Of a DNA stretch of 64,000 nucleotides, positions 7,404 to 15,369 are shown in pieces; position 1 is the stretch's first letter, and every line of letters begins with the position of its first letter. The position numbers and the translations under genes are program-made. The stretch lies in NCBI GenBank assembly GCA_020632475.1, contig JACKFM010000002.1, positions 114,501 to 178,500 of the forward strand. The letters run 5' to 3'. Source of the DNA: Candidatus Omnitrophota bacterium. GTDB lineage: Bacteria > Omnitrophota > Omnitrophia > Omnitrophales > Aquincolibacteriaceae. The notes under the pieces were generated by a model. The model saw only the letters and a program-made list of their open reading frames with translations, did no database searches and was not told the DNA's origin.

Positions 7404-9899
7404 ATGTCAAAGACCGCGAATAAAAATAAAGGTAAAAAGGAAGAGGTTGTTGAAGAGATGAAAAAAGCATCCAAAAGAGTCGGTAAAGAAACAAAAAGTT
7501 CCGGTAAATATGATGCAACACAAATTCAGGTTTTAGAAGGTGTTGAAGCTGTACGTAAACGGCCGGGAATGTATATTGGAGATACGACCGCCAGAGGATT
7601 GCATCATCTCGTTTATGAGGTGGTTGACAACTCAATCGATGAAGCGCTGGCCGGACACGCATCCTATGTCGAGGTGGTTATTCATAATGACGGAAGCGTC
7701 AGCGTAACCGATGACGGACGAGGTATTCCCGTAGATAAGCATGCTAAAGAAAAAAAATCAGCATTGGAAGTCGTGATGACGACCCTGCATGCCGGTGGAA
7801 AGTTTGATAACAAGGCCTATCGTGTATCGGGTGGTTTGCACGGCGTTGGTGTATCGGTGACAAATGCTCTTTCAGAATGGTGTAAGGTGATTGTCAGGCG
7901 CGACGGAAAAATCCATGAACAAGAGTATGAAAAAGGTGTGCCGGTCACAAAGGTTAGCGTTAAAGGAGCGGCAAAGAAGACCGGTACAACCGTGATATTT
8001 AAACCGGATGCTACGATTTTTGATACGGTTGAGTTTAGTTTTGATACGCTGTCGAACCGGTTGCGCGAGCTCGCCTTTTTAAATAAGGGAATCCGGATCA
8101 AAATCAACGATGAGCGTGCCGGCAAAGGAAATAAAGAACACTTGTTCTTGTATAAGGGCGGCATTTCGGAATTCATTCAATACATCAACCGCAACAAAGA
8201 TCCGCTGCACAAAAAGATTTTCTACGTTGAAAAAACAAAAGATAATGTCGAGGTTGAAGCCGCGTTTCAATATAACGACAGTTACGGCGAGGATGTTTTC
8301 TCTTATGCAAATAACATTAACACGATTGAGGGAGGAACACACCTGAGCGGTTTTAAGACCGCATTGACGCGCGCATCAAACGTATACTCCAAATCCAAAG
8401 GCTGGCTTAAAGGTGACGACTCGTCCCTGACCGGAAACGATTTAACCGAAGGGCTTGCGGCCGTGATCAGCGTCAAGGTTCCTCAGCCGCAGTTTGAGGG
8501 ACAAACCAAAACCAAACTTGGAAACGGCGAGGTGGAAGGAATTGTCTATTCGATTATTTATGAGGGGTTGAATAATTTTTATGAAGAGAACCCGGCGGTT
8601 GCCAAAAAGGCGATCGAAAAGGCAATTTTGGCCAGCCGCGCACGCGAAGCGGCGCGCAAAGCCAGGGAGCTGACTCGGCGCAAGGGAGCTCTTGACGGGG
8701 CGTCGCTGCCCGGCAAACTAGCCGACTGTTCCGATCGCGACCCGCACAACTGTGAGGTTTATCTGGTTGAGGGAGATTCAGCCGGAGGTTCGGCAAAACA
8801 AGGACGCGACAGACGCTTTCAGGCGATCCTGCCCCTGCGCGGAAAAATCATTAACGTCGAAAAGGCGCGTATCGATAAAGTGCTTTCCAACGAGGAAATC
8901 AGAACGATTATTACGGCGCTTGGAACAAGCGTGGGGGAAGACTTTAATCTTGAGAAACTGCGCTATCACAAAGTGATTCTGATGTGCGACGCCGATGTCG
9001 ACGGAAGCCACATCCGGACCCTGCTTTTAACTTTTTTCTACCGGCAGATGCGAAAACTGATCGAGGCCGGGCACGTTTATATTGCCCAGCCGCCGCTTTA
9101 TAAGGTGAAAAAAGGAAAGAATGAAAAATATGTTCAGACCGAAGAGGAGATGAACCAGATCCTGCTCGAGTTTGGTTGTGACGGAGCAGAGATTCATTTG
9201 AAGAAAAAGGTAAAAGTTTCTTTTGCGGATAAAAAGCTGAAAGAATTGATGGACTTGGTTCAAGCGGTGGATGATATGAAAAACGGCCTGCTGCAAAAGG
9301 GGCTGACGATGGAAGAGTATCTCAAGGCAAAAGATAAGAAAAAGGGTTATCCCTCGCATCTGATCCGGATCAAAGAAGACAACACCCACCAGCTTGCCTA
9401 TTCGGAAGAAGAGCTTGAAAAAATCACCGATGGCCTCGATAAAAAATATGGGGTCAACAACGAGGACAATTCACCCAAGCCCGCGCCGTATTATGTGTTT
9501 GAATTGCTTGAGGGGCGTGAGTTTGAAAAGGTGGAAAAGAAGATGGAGAAAAATGATTTAACGCTAAGCCATCTGATGGAAGAGGCTGACAGCGCCTTTG
9601 AAGTGACGGTGGACAAAAAGACTGTTGATGCCAAGTCGCTTCTTGCGGCGCTTGAAACAGTAAAAACGAGCGGTAAGCAGGGAATTAATGTCCAGCGCTA
9701 TAAAGGTCTCGGAGAAATGAACCCGACCCAGCTGTGGGAAACCACCATGGATCCCGAAAAAAGAACGGTGCTGCAGGTTCGGCTTGATGATGCCGTTGAA
9801 GCAGACGAGATCTTTACGGTATTGATGGGTGATAACGTTGAAGCCCGGCGGCTATTTATCGAGACAAATGCCCGCGCGGTTAAAAATCTGGACATCTAA
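7404..9899 (+). CDS. gyrB: DNA gyrase subunit B
   Basis: This 831-residue protein is the ATPase subunit of the gyrase that introduces negative supercoils. The GHKL ATPase motifs are present (VVDNSIDEA near 73-81, DDGRGIP, GGLHGVGVSVTNALS), as are the TOPRIM motifs (EGDSAGG near 456-462, DADVDGSH near 529-536) and QRYKGLGEMNP near 764. About 200 residues separate YKVKKGK (about 565) from QRYKGLGE, an insertion like that of many Gram-negative gyrases. The first about 38 residues are a lysine-rich extension before YDATQIQVLEGVEAVRKRPG. A GGACGGAG Shine-Dalgarno supports the first ATG, so the extension is probably real. Confidence 0.97.
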   Translation: MSKTANKNKGKKEEVVEEMKKASKRVGKETKSSGKYDATQIQVLEGVEAVRKRPGMYIGDTTARGLHHLVYEVVDNSIDEALAGHASYVEVVIHNDGSVSVTDDGRGIPVDKHAKEKKSALEVVMTTLHAGGKFDNKAYRVSGGLHGVGVSVTNALSEWCKVIVRRDGKIHEQEYEKGVPVTKVSVKGAAKKTGTTVIFKPDATIFDTVEFSFDTLSNRLRELAFLNKGIRIKINDERAGKGNKEHLFLYKGGISEFIQYINRNKDPLHKKIFYVEKTKDNVEVEAAFQYNDSYGEDVFSYANNINTIEGGTHLSGFKTALTRASNVYSKSKGWLKGDDSSLTGNDLTEGLAAVISVKVPQPQFEGQTKTKLGNGEVEGIVYSIIYEGLNNFYEENPAVAKKAIEKAILASRAREAARKARELTRRKGALDGASLPGKLADCSDRDPHNCEVYLVEGDSAGGSAKQGRDRRFQAILPLRGKIINVEKARIDKVLSNEEIRTIITALGTSVGEDFNLEKLRYHKVILMCDADVDGSHIRTLLLTFFYRQMRKLIEAGHVYIAQPPLYKVKKGKNEKYVQTEEEMNQILLEFGCDGAEIHLKKKVKVSFADKKLKELMDLVQAVDDMKNGLLQKGLTMEEYLKAKDKKKGYPSHLIRIKEDNTHQLAYSEEELEKITDGLDKKYGVNNEDNSPKPAPYYVFELLEGREFEKVEKKMEKNDLTLSHLMEEADSAFEVTVDKKTVDAKSLLAALETVKTSGKQGINVQRYKGLGEMNPTQLWETTMDPEKRTVLQVRLDDAVEADEIFTVLMGDNVEARRLFIETNARAVKNLDI

Positions 9900-9948
9900 A
9901 CCTTTACGACAATCATAATGAATTAACAAAGCAACAGAGGAAAAAAAC

Positions 9949-12483
9949 ATGGCAGACGAGCAAAACCTGTATGCAATGAATGAAAAAATCGTTCAGCGGC
10001 CGATTGAAGACGAAATGAAAGAGTCCTATATCGACTACGCCATGTCGGTGATCGTGGGCCGCGCTCTGCCCGATGTGCGCGATGGATTAAAGCCGGTGCA
10101 CCGGCGGATTCTTTATGCCATGAACGAGCTTGGTCTGGCGCACAACAAACCCTATAAAAAATCAGCGCGCATTGTCGGAGAAGTGCTTGGTAAATATCAT
10201 CCGCACGGCGACTCGGCGGTTTATGAGAGCTTGGTGCGTATGGTGCAGGATTTTTCGTTGCGCTACACACTGGTGGACGGGCAGGGAAACTTCGGGTCTG
10301 TCGACGGAGACAGCGCGGCGGCGATGCGTTATACCGAAGCGCGGTTGGATTCGATTAGCGGTGAGCTGTTGAGTGATATTGATAAAGATACGGTCGATTT
10401 TGCTCCGAACTTTGATGAATCGCTCACCGAACCGATGGTGCTGCCTTCCACATTTCCCAACTTACTGGTCAACGGAGCAAGCGGTATCGCCGTCGGTATG
10501 GCCACCAATATTCCTCCGCATAATTTAACCGAAGTTTTGACTGCGATTATTGCCGTGATTAAGGATCCGCAGCTTCCCATCAAAGAGTTGATGAAGATTG
10601 TAAAGGGCCCCGATTTTCCCACCGGAGGGTTGATCCTTGGGCGCGAAGGCATCCGCAATGCTTATGAAACCGGGCGCGGACGCGTTGTCATCCGAGCCAA
10701 GGCCTTTATTGAAACATCCGAAAGTGCCAGCAAAAAAGATGCGATTGTTATTTCTGAAATTCCTTATCAGGTGAATAAAACCAATTTGATCAACTCGATT
10801 GTGGGTCTGGTGGAGAGCAAGAAGGTTGAGGGTATCAGCGATATCCGAGATGAGTCGGATCGTGACGGAATGCGCGTCGTGGTGGAGCTTAAGCGCGATG
10901 CGGTGGCGCAGGTTATTTTAAACCAGCTGTATAAACATACGCAGATGCAGGAAACATTCGGCGTGATTATGCTTTCTCTGGTGGATGGACAGCCCAAGGT
11001 GCTGACACTTAAGCAGATGATCGAATATTTTATCGAATTCCGCGTTGAGATCGTCGTACGGCGCACCAGGTTTGAACTGGATAAGGCTGAGAAAAGAGCC
11101 CATATTCTTGAAGGTTTAAAAATTGCAATCAAAAACCTGGACAAGGTCATCAAGCTCATCCGCTCTTCCAAAAGCCCCGAAGCCGCCAAAGAAGGGTTGA
11201 TTAAGCAATTCAAACTGACGGCCATACAGGCTCAGGCTATTTTGGAAATGCAGCTGCAACGCCTGACCGCACTTGAAATCGGCAAAATCGAAGAAGAGTA
11301 TTTAGGGCTGATACAGAAAATCGAATACTATCAGGCGGTTTTGAAGAGCCGGCAAAAACAGCTCGGAATCGTCAAGGATGAATCCGAAAAGCTGCTCGAA
11401 AAATACGGCGATGAAAGGCGTACGGAGATTGTTGCGGCCGAAAAGGAAATTGACATCGAGGATCTGATCGCTCAGGAAGATGTCGTGATTACCATATCAC
11501 ACGCCGGCTATATCAAGCGTATCCCGGTTTCGATGTATCGCAAACAACGCCGCGGGGGATCGGGCGTTACGGGTGCGGGTATGCGCGATGACGATGACTT
11601 CATCGAACAAATGTTTTTAGCCTCAACCCACGATACGATTCTTTTCTTTACCAATAAAGGGCGCGTTCACTGGCGTAAGGCTTATCAGATTCCTCAGGCC
11701 TCGCGGCAGGCCAAGGGAAAAGCGATTATTAATCTGCTTTCGTTGACGCAGGGCGAGTTGATTTCAAGCTGCCTGCAGGTCAAAGAGTTTGATGATAAAA
11801 CCAACCTTGTGATGGTGACCAAAAAGGGAATTATTAAAAAAACCAATCTGATTTATTATTCCAAACCCAGAGCTTCGGGTATCAATGCGATTACGCTGCG
11901 CGACAAAGATGAGCTGGTTTCGTGTGAGCTTTCTACGGGAAACAACGAAATCTTTCTTGCGACTATGTCAGGAAAGGCGATTCGTTTTCCGGAAAAACAG
12001 GTTCGCGAAATGGGGCGCACGGCATCGGGCGTCCGGGGGATGAACCTTGGTCCGAAGGACGAAGTTATCTCGGCAAAGATTGTCAGTCCCAACGCAACGG
12101 CATTGAGTATTACCGAATTGGGTTATGGGAAGAAGACCCAGTTTAAAGAATATCGGCTGCAATCCCGTGGCGGTAAAGGAATTATCAATGTGAAAGTGAC
12201 GGCCAAGAACGGAGAGGTCGTCAATGTTTTTCCCGTCGAAGAGCAGGATGAGATTATTCTGGTGACCACCAAAGGAATGGTGGTCAGATGTCCGGTTAAT
12301 CAAATTCGCACCTCAGGAAGAAACGCGCAAGGCGTTCGCGTGATTCGTTTGAAAGAAGGGCATCGCGTTGCCATGGCCGCTAAAGTTGTGGCCAAAGAGG
12401 ACGGCGACGAGCAGGATGACAAGCAGCTGGATTTGCTTGAAGAGTCTGCTAAAAAAGAAGCCGCTGAAAAGAAACGCAAGTAA
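9949..12483 (+). CDS. gyrA: DNA gyrase subunit A
   Basis: The 844-residue protein is the DNA-breaking and wrapping subunit of gyrase. The catalytic tyrosine is Tyr128 in AAAMRYTEARL. The quinolone-pocket segment HPHGDSAVYESLVRM keeps Ser and an acidic residue at the sensitive positions. The C-terminal beta-pinwheel carries the GyrA box as QRRGGSG (533-539), which marks gyrase and not topoisomerase IV. The start follows AGAGGAAAAAAAC. The gene lies 49 bases after gyrB and 17 bases before serS. The C-terminus is acidic, then lysine-rich. Confidence 0.97.
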   Translation: MADEQNLYAMNEKIVQRPIEDEMKESYIDYAMSVIVGRALPDVRDGLKPVHRRILYAMNELGLAHNKPYKKSARIVGEVLGKYHPHGDSAVYESLVRMVQDFSLRYTLVDGQGNFGSVDGDSAAAMRYTEARLDSISGELLSDIDKDTVDFAPNFDESLTEPMVLPSTFPNLLVNGASGIAVGMATNIPPHNLTEVLTAIIAVIKDPQLPIKELMKIVKGPDFPTGGLILGREGIRNAYETGRGRVVIRAKAFIETSESASKKDAIVISEIPYQVNKTNLINSIVGLVESKKVEGISDIRDESDRDGMRVVVELKRDAVAQVILNQLYKHTQMQETFGVIMLSLVDGQPKVLTLKQMIEYFIEFRVEIVVRRTRFELDKAEKRAHILEGLKIAIKNLDKVIKLIRSSKSPEAAKEGLIKQFKLTAIQAQAILEMQLQRLTALEIGKIEEEYLGLIQKIEYYQAVLKSRQKQLGIVKDESEKLLEKYGDERRTEIVAAEKEIDIEDLIAQEDVVITISHAGYIKRIPVSMYRKQRRGGSGVTGAGMRDDDDFIEQMFLASTHDTILFFTNKGRVHWRKAYQIPQASRQAKGKAIINLLSLTQGELISSCLQVKEFDDKTNLVMVTKKGIIKKTNLIYYSKPRASGINAITLRDKDELVSCELSTGNNEIFLATMSGKAIRFPEKQVREMGRTASGVRGMNLGPKDEVISAKIVSPNATALSITELGYGKKTQFKEYRLQSRGGKGIINVKVTAKNGEVVNVFPVEEQDEIILVTTKGMVVRCPVNQIRTSGRNAQGVRVIRLKEGHRVAMAAKVVAKEDGDEQDDKQLDLLEESAKKEAAEKKRK

Positions 12484-12500
12484 GGAGACGAAAAACGCGT

Positions 12501-13751
12501 ATGTTAGACCTCAAATGGATTCGTGAAAACCCTCAAAGTGTGCGCGAAGGCATTGAATCAAAATCTGTTTCGATCAACCTCGATGAACTGCTTGATCTCG
12601 ATCAAAAAAAGCGAGCGATGCTTAAAGAGGTTGAAGATTTAAAGGCTAAAAGAAACCAGTCGAACGAAGAAGTTGCGCGTTTAAAACGGGAAGGAAAGCC
12701 CGCTGACAGCATTTTAGGTGAACTTAAGGAATCATCCCAAAAAATCAAAGAAATAGACTTAAATGTGGGTGATATAACCCAAAAAATAGCCAATATTCTA
12801 TACACAATCCCAAATTTACCTCTAGGCGATGTCCCAAAAGCCCCCGGTGCCCAGGGCAATAAAGTTGTCCGCGCCTGGGGAGAACCCCGAAAATTAGCCT
12901 TTAAAGCCAAAGATCATCTCGATCTTGCTGAAAACTTAGGCTGGCTTTCGATGACACGTGGCAGCAAAATCACCGGAAGTGGTTTTCCTGTTTTTCAGGG
13001 GCAAGGCGCACGTCTTGAACGGGGCTTGATCAATTTCATGCTTGATCTTCACACAAAGAGACACGGGTACACCGAAATCTGGCCACCCTCTTTGGTTAAT
13101 CGTGATTCTATGACGGGTACCGGGCAGCTGCCCAAAATGGAACAGGATATGTATAAGCTGTCGGAAGAAGACCTTTTTTTAATCCCGACCGCAGAAGTTC
13201 CGGTGACCAATCTGATGCGCGATGAAGTTTTGCAGGAAGAAAGTCTGCCCGTTAAATATGCGGCCTACACACCGTGTTTTCGACGCGAAGCCGGATCTTA
13301 CGGAAAAGACACGCGCGGGCTTTCACGTGTACATCAATTTGATAAAGTTGAATTGGTGAAAGTTGTAAAGCCGGAAAACGGCGTCGAGGCCTTAGAAGAA
13401 TTGGTAGGAGAAGCGGAAGCTATTTTACAGGCGCTTGAACTTCCCTATCGCGTTGTGCTTTTGGGGAGCGGTGATATGAGCTTTGCCGCGGCCAAGTGCT
13501 ATGATCTTGAGGTTTGGGCCCCCGGAACCGAAAAATGGTTTGAAGTTTCAAGTTGCAGCCTCTTTGGTGATTTTCAGGCACGCAGGGCGAATATTAAATA
13601 TCGTCCCAAAACGGGAAAGCCCGAGTTTGTGAATACACTCAACGGATCCGGCGTTGCGCTGGCCCGTACAGTCTTGTGTCTTCTTGAGAACTTTCAGACC
13701 GCAGAGGGAAAAATCGAATTTCCTTCGGCGTTGAAACCCTTTCTTGCATAA
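12501..13751 (+). CDS. serS: Seryl-tRNA synthetase
   Basis: This 416-residue class II synthetase charges tRNA-Ser. The N-terminal long coiled-coil arm (about 30-100) that grips the tRNA-Ser variable arm is visible as heptads of Lys/Glu/Leu. Motif 2 (CFRREAGSYGKDTRGLSRVH) and motif 3 (NGSGVALARTVLCLLENFQ) are intact, and the length is typical. AAGGAGACG upstream supports the ATG at 12501. Three tRNA-Ser genes lie within the next five kilobases, two of them directly downstream. Confidence 0.96.
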   Translation: MLDLKWIRENPQSVREGIESKSVSINLDELLDLDQKKRAMLKEVEDLKAKRNQSNEEVARLKREGKPADSILGELKESSQKIKEIDLNVGDITQKIANILYTIPNLPLGDVPKAPGAQGNKVVRAWGEPRKLAFKAKDHLDLAENLGWLSMTRGSKITGSGFPVFQGQGARLERGLINFMLDLHTKRHGYTEIWPPSLVNRDSMTGTGQLPKMEQDMYKLSEEDLFLIPTAEVPVTNLMRDEVLQEESLPVKYAAYTPCFRREAGSYGKDTRGLSRVHQFDKVELVKVVKPENGVEALEELVGEAEAILQALELPYRVVLLGSGDMSFAAAKCYDLEVWAPGTEKWFEVSSCSLFGDFQARRANIKYRPKTGKPEFVNTLNGSGVALARTVLCLLENFQTAEGKIEFPSALKPFLA

Positions 13752-13797
13752 AGGTGAAATAGCCGGTTAATTTTAGAAACACAAAAGACATTTTTTT

Positions 13798-13806
13798 TGT
13801 TATCAT
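13798..13806 (+). promoter_or_regulatory. Candidate extended -10 promoter element upstream of the tRNA-Ser array
   Basis: TGTTATCAT reads as TGn plus a -10 hexamer TATCAT (13801-13806). No good -35 is visible 17 bases upstream. It is placed to transcribe the RNA elements and tRNA-Ser(UGA) that follow. Confidence 0.3.
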
Positions 13807-13844
13807 ACACGACCCTGTTCTTTGAATTCGCATAGTTGTAACGC

Positions 13845-13879
13845 AAGAGATACTAAAGGTTATGGAGGACTCGCCTAAT
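13845..13879 (+). repeat. 35-bp direct repeat: upstream copy of tRNA-Ser(UGA) leader and 5' end
   Basis: Bases 13845-13879 are identical to 13994-14028. The repeat holds the 19-base leader before the tRNA plus the first 16 bases of the tRNA (acceptor strand GGAGGAC and start of the D arm, ending CGCCTAAT). After this the first copy leaves the tRNA sequence. The first copy is therefore a 5' tRNA fragment and the second copy belongs to the intact gene. Confidence 0.9.
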
Positions 13880-13984
13880 CAAATGACGGCATAAGTTACT
13901 GAAGAGAAACGAAGTAACTTATAAGCCGGAATTTGTCCCGCACGGATCGAAAGATCAGCGGGGTGGTATGACGAGCGTTCTCCA
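13864..13984 (+). ncRNA. tRNA-Ser-derived structured element of unknown function (5' side)
   Basis: The fragment starts with the tRNA acceptor strand GGAGGAC (13864-13870). It closes with GTTCTCC (13977-13983), which pairs with it completely if one G-U pair is allowed, followed by a discriminator-like A. Inside are a perfect 10-bp hairpin (ATAAGTTACT with AGTAACTTAT, outer CGGC/GCCG) and a second helix CCCGC/GCGGG holding a GATC-GAAA-GATC tetraloop hairpin. No coding frame of note exists. It looks like a tRNA-like RNA whose interior has been replaced. Transcription and function are inference only. Confidence 0.5.
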
Positions 13985-14012
13985 ATGCAAAGGAAGAGAT
14001 ACTAAAGGTTAT

Positions 14013-14095
14013 GGAGGACTCGCCTAATTGGTATGGCAGCGGTCTTGAAAACCGCCGTCCGAAAGGACATGGGGGTTCGAGTCCCTCGTCCTCCG
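14013..14095 (+). tRNA. tRNA-Ser(UGA)
   Basis: The acceptor stem GGAGGAC pairs with GTCCTCC. The anticodon arm GCGGT-CTTGAAA-ACCGC carries the anticodon TGA. The variable arm GTCC-GAAA-GGAC is long, as required for serine tRNAs, and the T arm is GGGGG-TTCGAGT-CCCTC. The discriminator is G and CCA is not encoded. Confidence 0.95.
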
Positions 14096-14110
14096 AATTT
14101 TAAAAGCGTA

Positions 14111-14195
14111 GAGGGGCGAGAAGAGTCCTGTAGGGCCAATCGTCGGGATTGGCCCGGAATGTCGAAAGCATGAAGCTTTCGACCTCGTCCTCCGA
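14111..14195 (+). ncRNA. Structured element ending in a copy of the tRNA-Ser(UGA) 3' end
   Basis: The element begins GAGGGGCGAG, resembling the reverse complement of the tRNA T-arm 3' strand. It ends with CCTCGTCCTCCGA (14183-14195), identical to the tRNA 3' end at 14084-14096. The two ends pair (CGAG/CTCG, GAGGG/TCCTC). Between them stand two perfect 9-bp hairpins: GGGCCAATC/GATTGGCCC and GTCGAAAGC/GCTTTCGAC. The result is a predicted three-way junction. A perfect hairpin CGATTTT-ATA-AAAATCG (14193-14209) starts in its last bases. Confidence 0.5.
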
Positions 14196-14380
14196 TTTTA
14201 TAAAAATCGCGAAATAACGTGAAGCGCCTGTCCCGATCCGGCTGCTAGGCCGCAGCCTTACGGGATAAGATAATACGAGCTGTCCAAAGCGCGATTATCA
14301 TCCCTGGAAATAAATTTCAGGGACAAATTCGTATGGCTAGGTTGACGCTCCTTGCAGTCGCGTAACCTAGATACTCATTT
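14196..14380 (+). other. Hairpin-rich spacer between tRNA-Ser(UGA) and tRNA-Ser(GCU)
   Basis: No coding frame or tRNA is seen. Perfect or near-perfect stems are dense: TCCCG/CGGGA enclosing GGCTGC/GCAGCC, GATAAT/ATTATC, TCCCT-GAAAT/ATTTC-AGGGA, and CTAGGTT (14337-14343) with AACCTAG (14364-14370). The bases before the tRNA (AGATACT) also occur in the leader of tRNA-Ser(UGA). The stretch may be another structured RNA, but no family is recognised. Confidence 0.35.
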
Positions 14381-14474
14381 GGAGGGGTCGCATAGCCCGG
14401 CTTAGTGCAGTGGTTTGCTAAACCGCCGTAGCGTGAAAACGTTACCGGGGGTTCAAATCCCCCCCCCTCCGCCA
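14381..14474 (+). tRNA. tRNA-Ser(GCU)
   Basis: The acceptor GGAGGGG pairs with CCCCTCC, and the D stem is GCA/TGC. The anticodon loop TTGCTAA carries GCT on a five-pair stem with one T-G pair. The variable arm is long and the T arm is GGGGG-TTCAAAT-CCCCC. The discriminator G is followed by an encoded CCA. Confidence 0.95.
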
Positions 14475-14508
14475 TTTATTTCTACCCTTACTGGGTAGAA
14501 ATAAATGG
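14472..14508 (+). terminator. Perfect 16-bp hairpin starting in the CCA end of tRNA-Ser(GCU)
   Basis: The strand 14472-14487 pairs without mismatch with 14493-14508 across a TTACT loop. The 5' strand begins with the encoded CCA of the tRNA. There is no T-run after it, so it may be a processing or protection hairpin and not a true intrinsic terminator. Confidence 0.5.
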
Positions 14509-14517
14509 TTGAAGAAC

Positions 14518-14591
14518 GGGATTTGAAGAATCGCCGCGCGACGCGTAAGAAGCGCGAGCTTGGCGATGGGCGCCCTAAAGAACCAAATCCC
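14518..14591 (+). ncRNA. Small structured element downstream of tRNA-Ser(GCU)
   Basis: GGGATTTG (14518-14525) pairs perfectly with CAAATCCC (14584-14591). The left strand is the reverse complement of the tRNA T-loop/T-stem (14454-14461) and the right strand is a direct copy of it. An inner TCGCC/GGCGA helix is present. It looks like a short relative of the elements after the Arg and Ser(GGA) tRNAs, without the copied acceptor strand. Confidence 0.4.
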
Positions 14592-14636
14592 AAAAGAACT
14601 TTTGATAAATAATTTTTATTTCCAATAGCACCACCC

Positions 14637-15365
14637 ATGAAAACCCTCCTCAAAATATTCTCAGTTCTGATTTGTTTCAGCTTAATTCCGCATCCGGCGA
14701 TTGTGAAGGCCTCTGTCCAGGACGAGCTTGATGCCCTTCGCCAAAAATTTTTACAAAATGCCGATCCGCAAAGAGCGAATGATTTTGAACAGGGCATAGC
14801 CGATGTTAAAAACTCCGGCATTTTAGAAAGCGCATTGAATACGGGCGAACAGGCACCTAATTTTAAATTGCCGGACGCAACGGGAACCGAAATATCGCTT
14901 TATGATCTTCTAAAAGATGGGCCCGTGGTGCTTGTATGGTACCGGGGAGGATGGTGTCCGTACTGCAATATTCACCTGAATGCTCTGCAGCGGACATTAC
15001 CTCAAATCAAAACGGCCGAAGCAAGCCTTGTGGCGGTTAGTCCTGAACTTCCGGATAAAACCCTTACCACAAAGGAAAAACACAATCTGGAGTTTTATGT
15101 TTTAAGTGATAAGGGCAATCAGGTGGCTAAATCTTATGGGATTGTTTTTACACTGCCTGATTACGTTTTGAAACATTACAATCAGTTTTTCGATATTGTA
15201 GATTATAACGGCGATCAGACCCATGCGCTTCCTCTCGCAGCCGCCTATGTTATCAATCGCCAAGGCACTGTGACCTATACCTTTCTGGATGCCGACTACC
15301 GCAAGCGCGCTGAACCTGAGACTCTGCTTGCAGAAGTTCAAAAACTCAAGGTGACCGCCATCTGA
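14637..15365 (+). CDS. Exported peroxiredoxin-like (AhpC/TSA) protein
   Basis: The 242-residue protein starts with a signal peptide (MKTLLKIFSVLICFSLIPHP, cleavage near residue 25). It then has a thioredoxin-fold AhpC/TSA domain beginning GEQAPNFKLPDATGTEISLY. The active site is GGWCPYC with Cys107 and Cys110, the CxxC form seen in a subgroup of peroxiredoxin-like proteins. A C-terminal TYTFLDADYRKRAEPETLL fits the AhpC/TSA_2 pattern. The likely role is thiol-dependent reduction of peroxides in the periplasm. No clear Shine-Dalgarno precedes the ATG. It lies alone between two hairpin-rich RNA regions. Confidence 0.82.
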   Translation: MKTLLKIFSVLICFSLIPHPAIVKASVQDELDALRQKFLQNADPQRANDFEQGIADVKNSGILESALNTGEQAPNFKLPDATGTEISLYDLLKDGPVVLVWYRGGWCPYCNIHLNALQRTLPQIKTAEASLVAVSPELPDKTLTTKEKHNLEFYVLSDKGNQVAKSYGIVFTLPDYVLKHYNQFFDIVDYNGDQTHALPLAAAYVINRQGTVTYTFLDADYRKRAEPETLLAEVQKLKVTAI

Positions 15366-15369
15366 TTTT

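Noticed and set aside
13845..14095. Group I intron in tRNA-Ser
   Set aside because: The tRNA-Ser(UGA) gene is continuous and the conserved group I core segments are not found.
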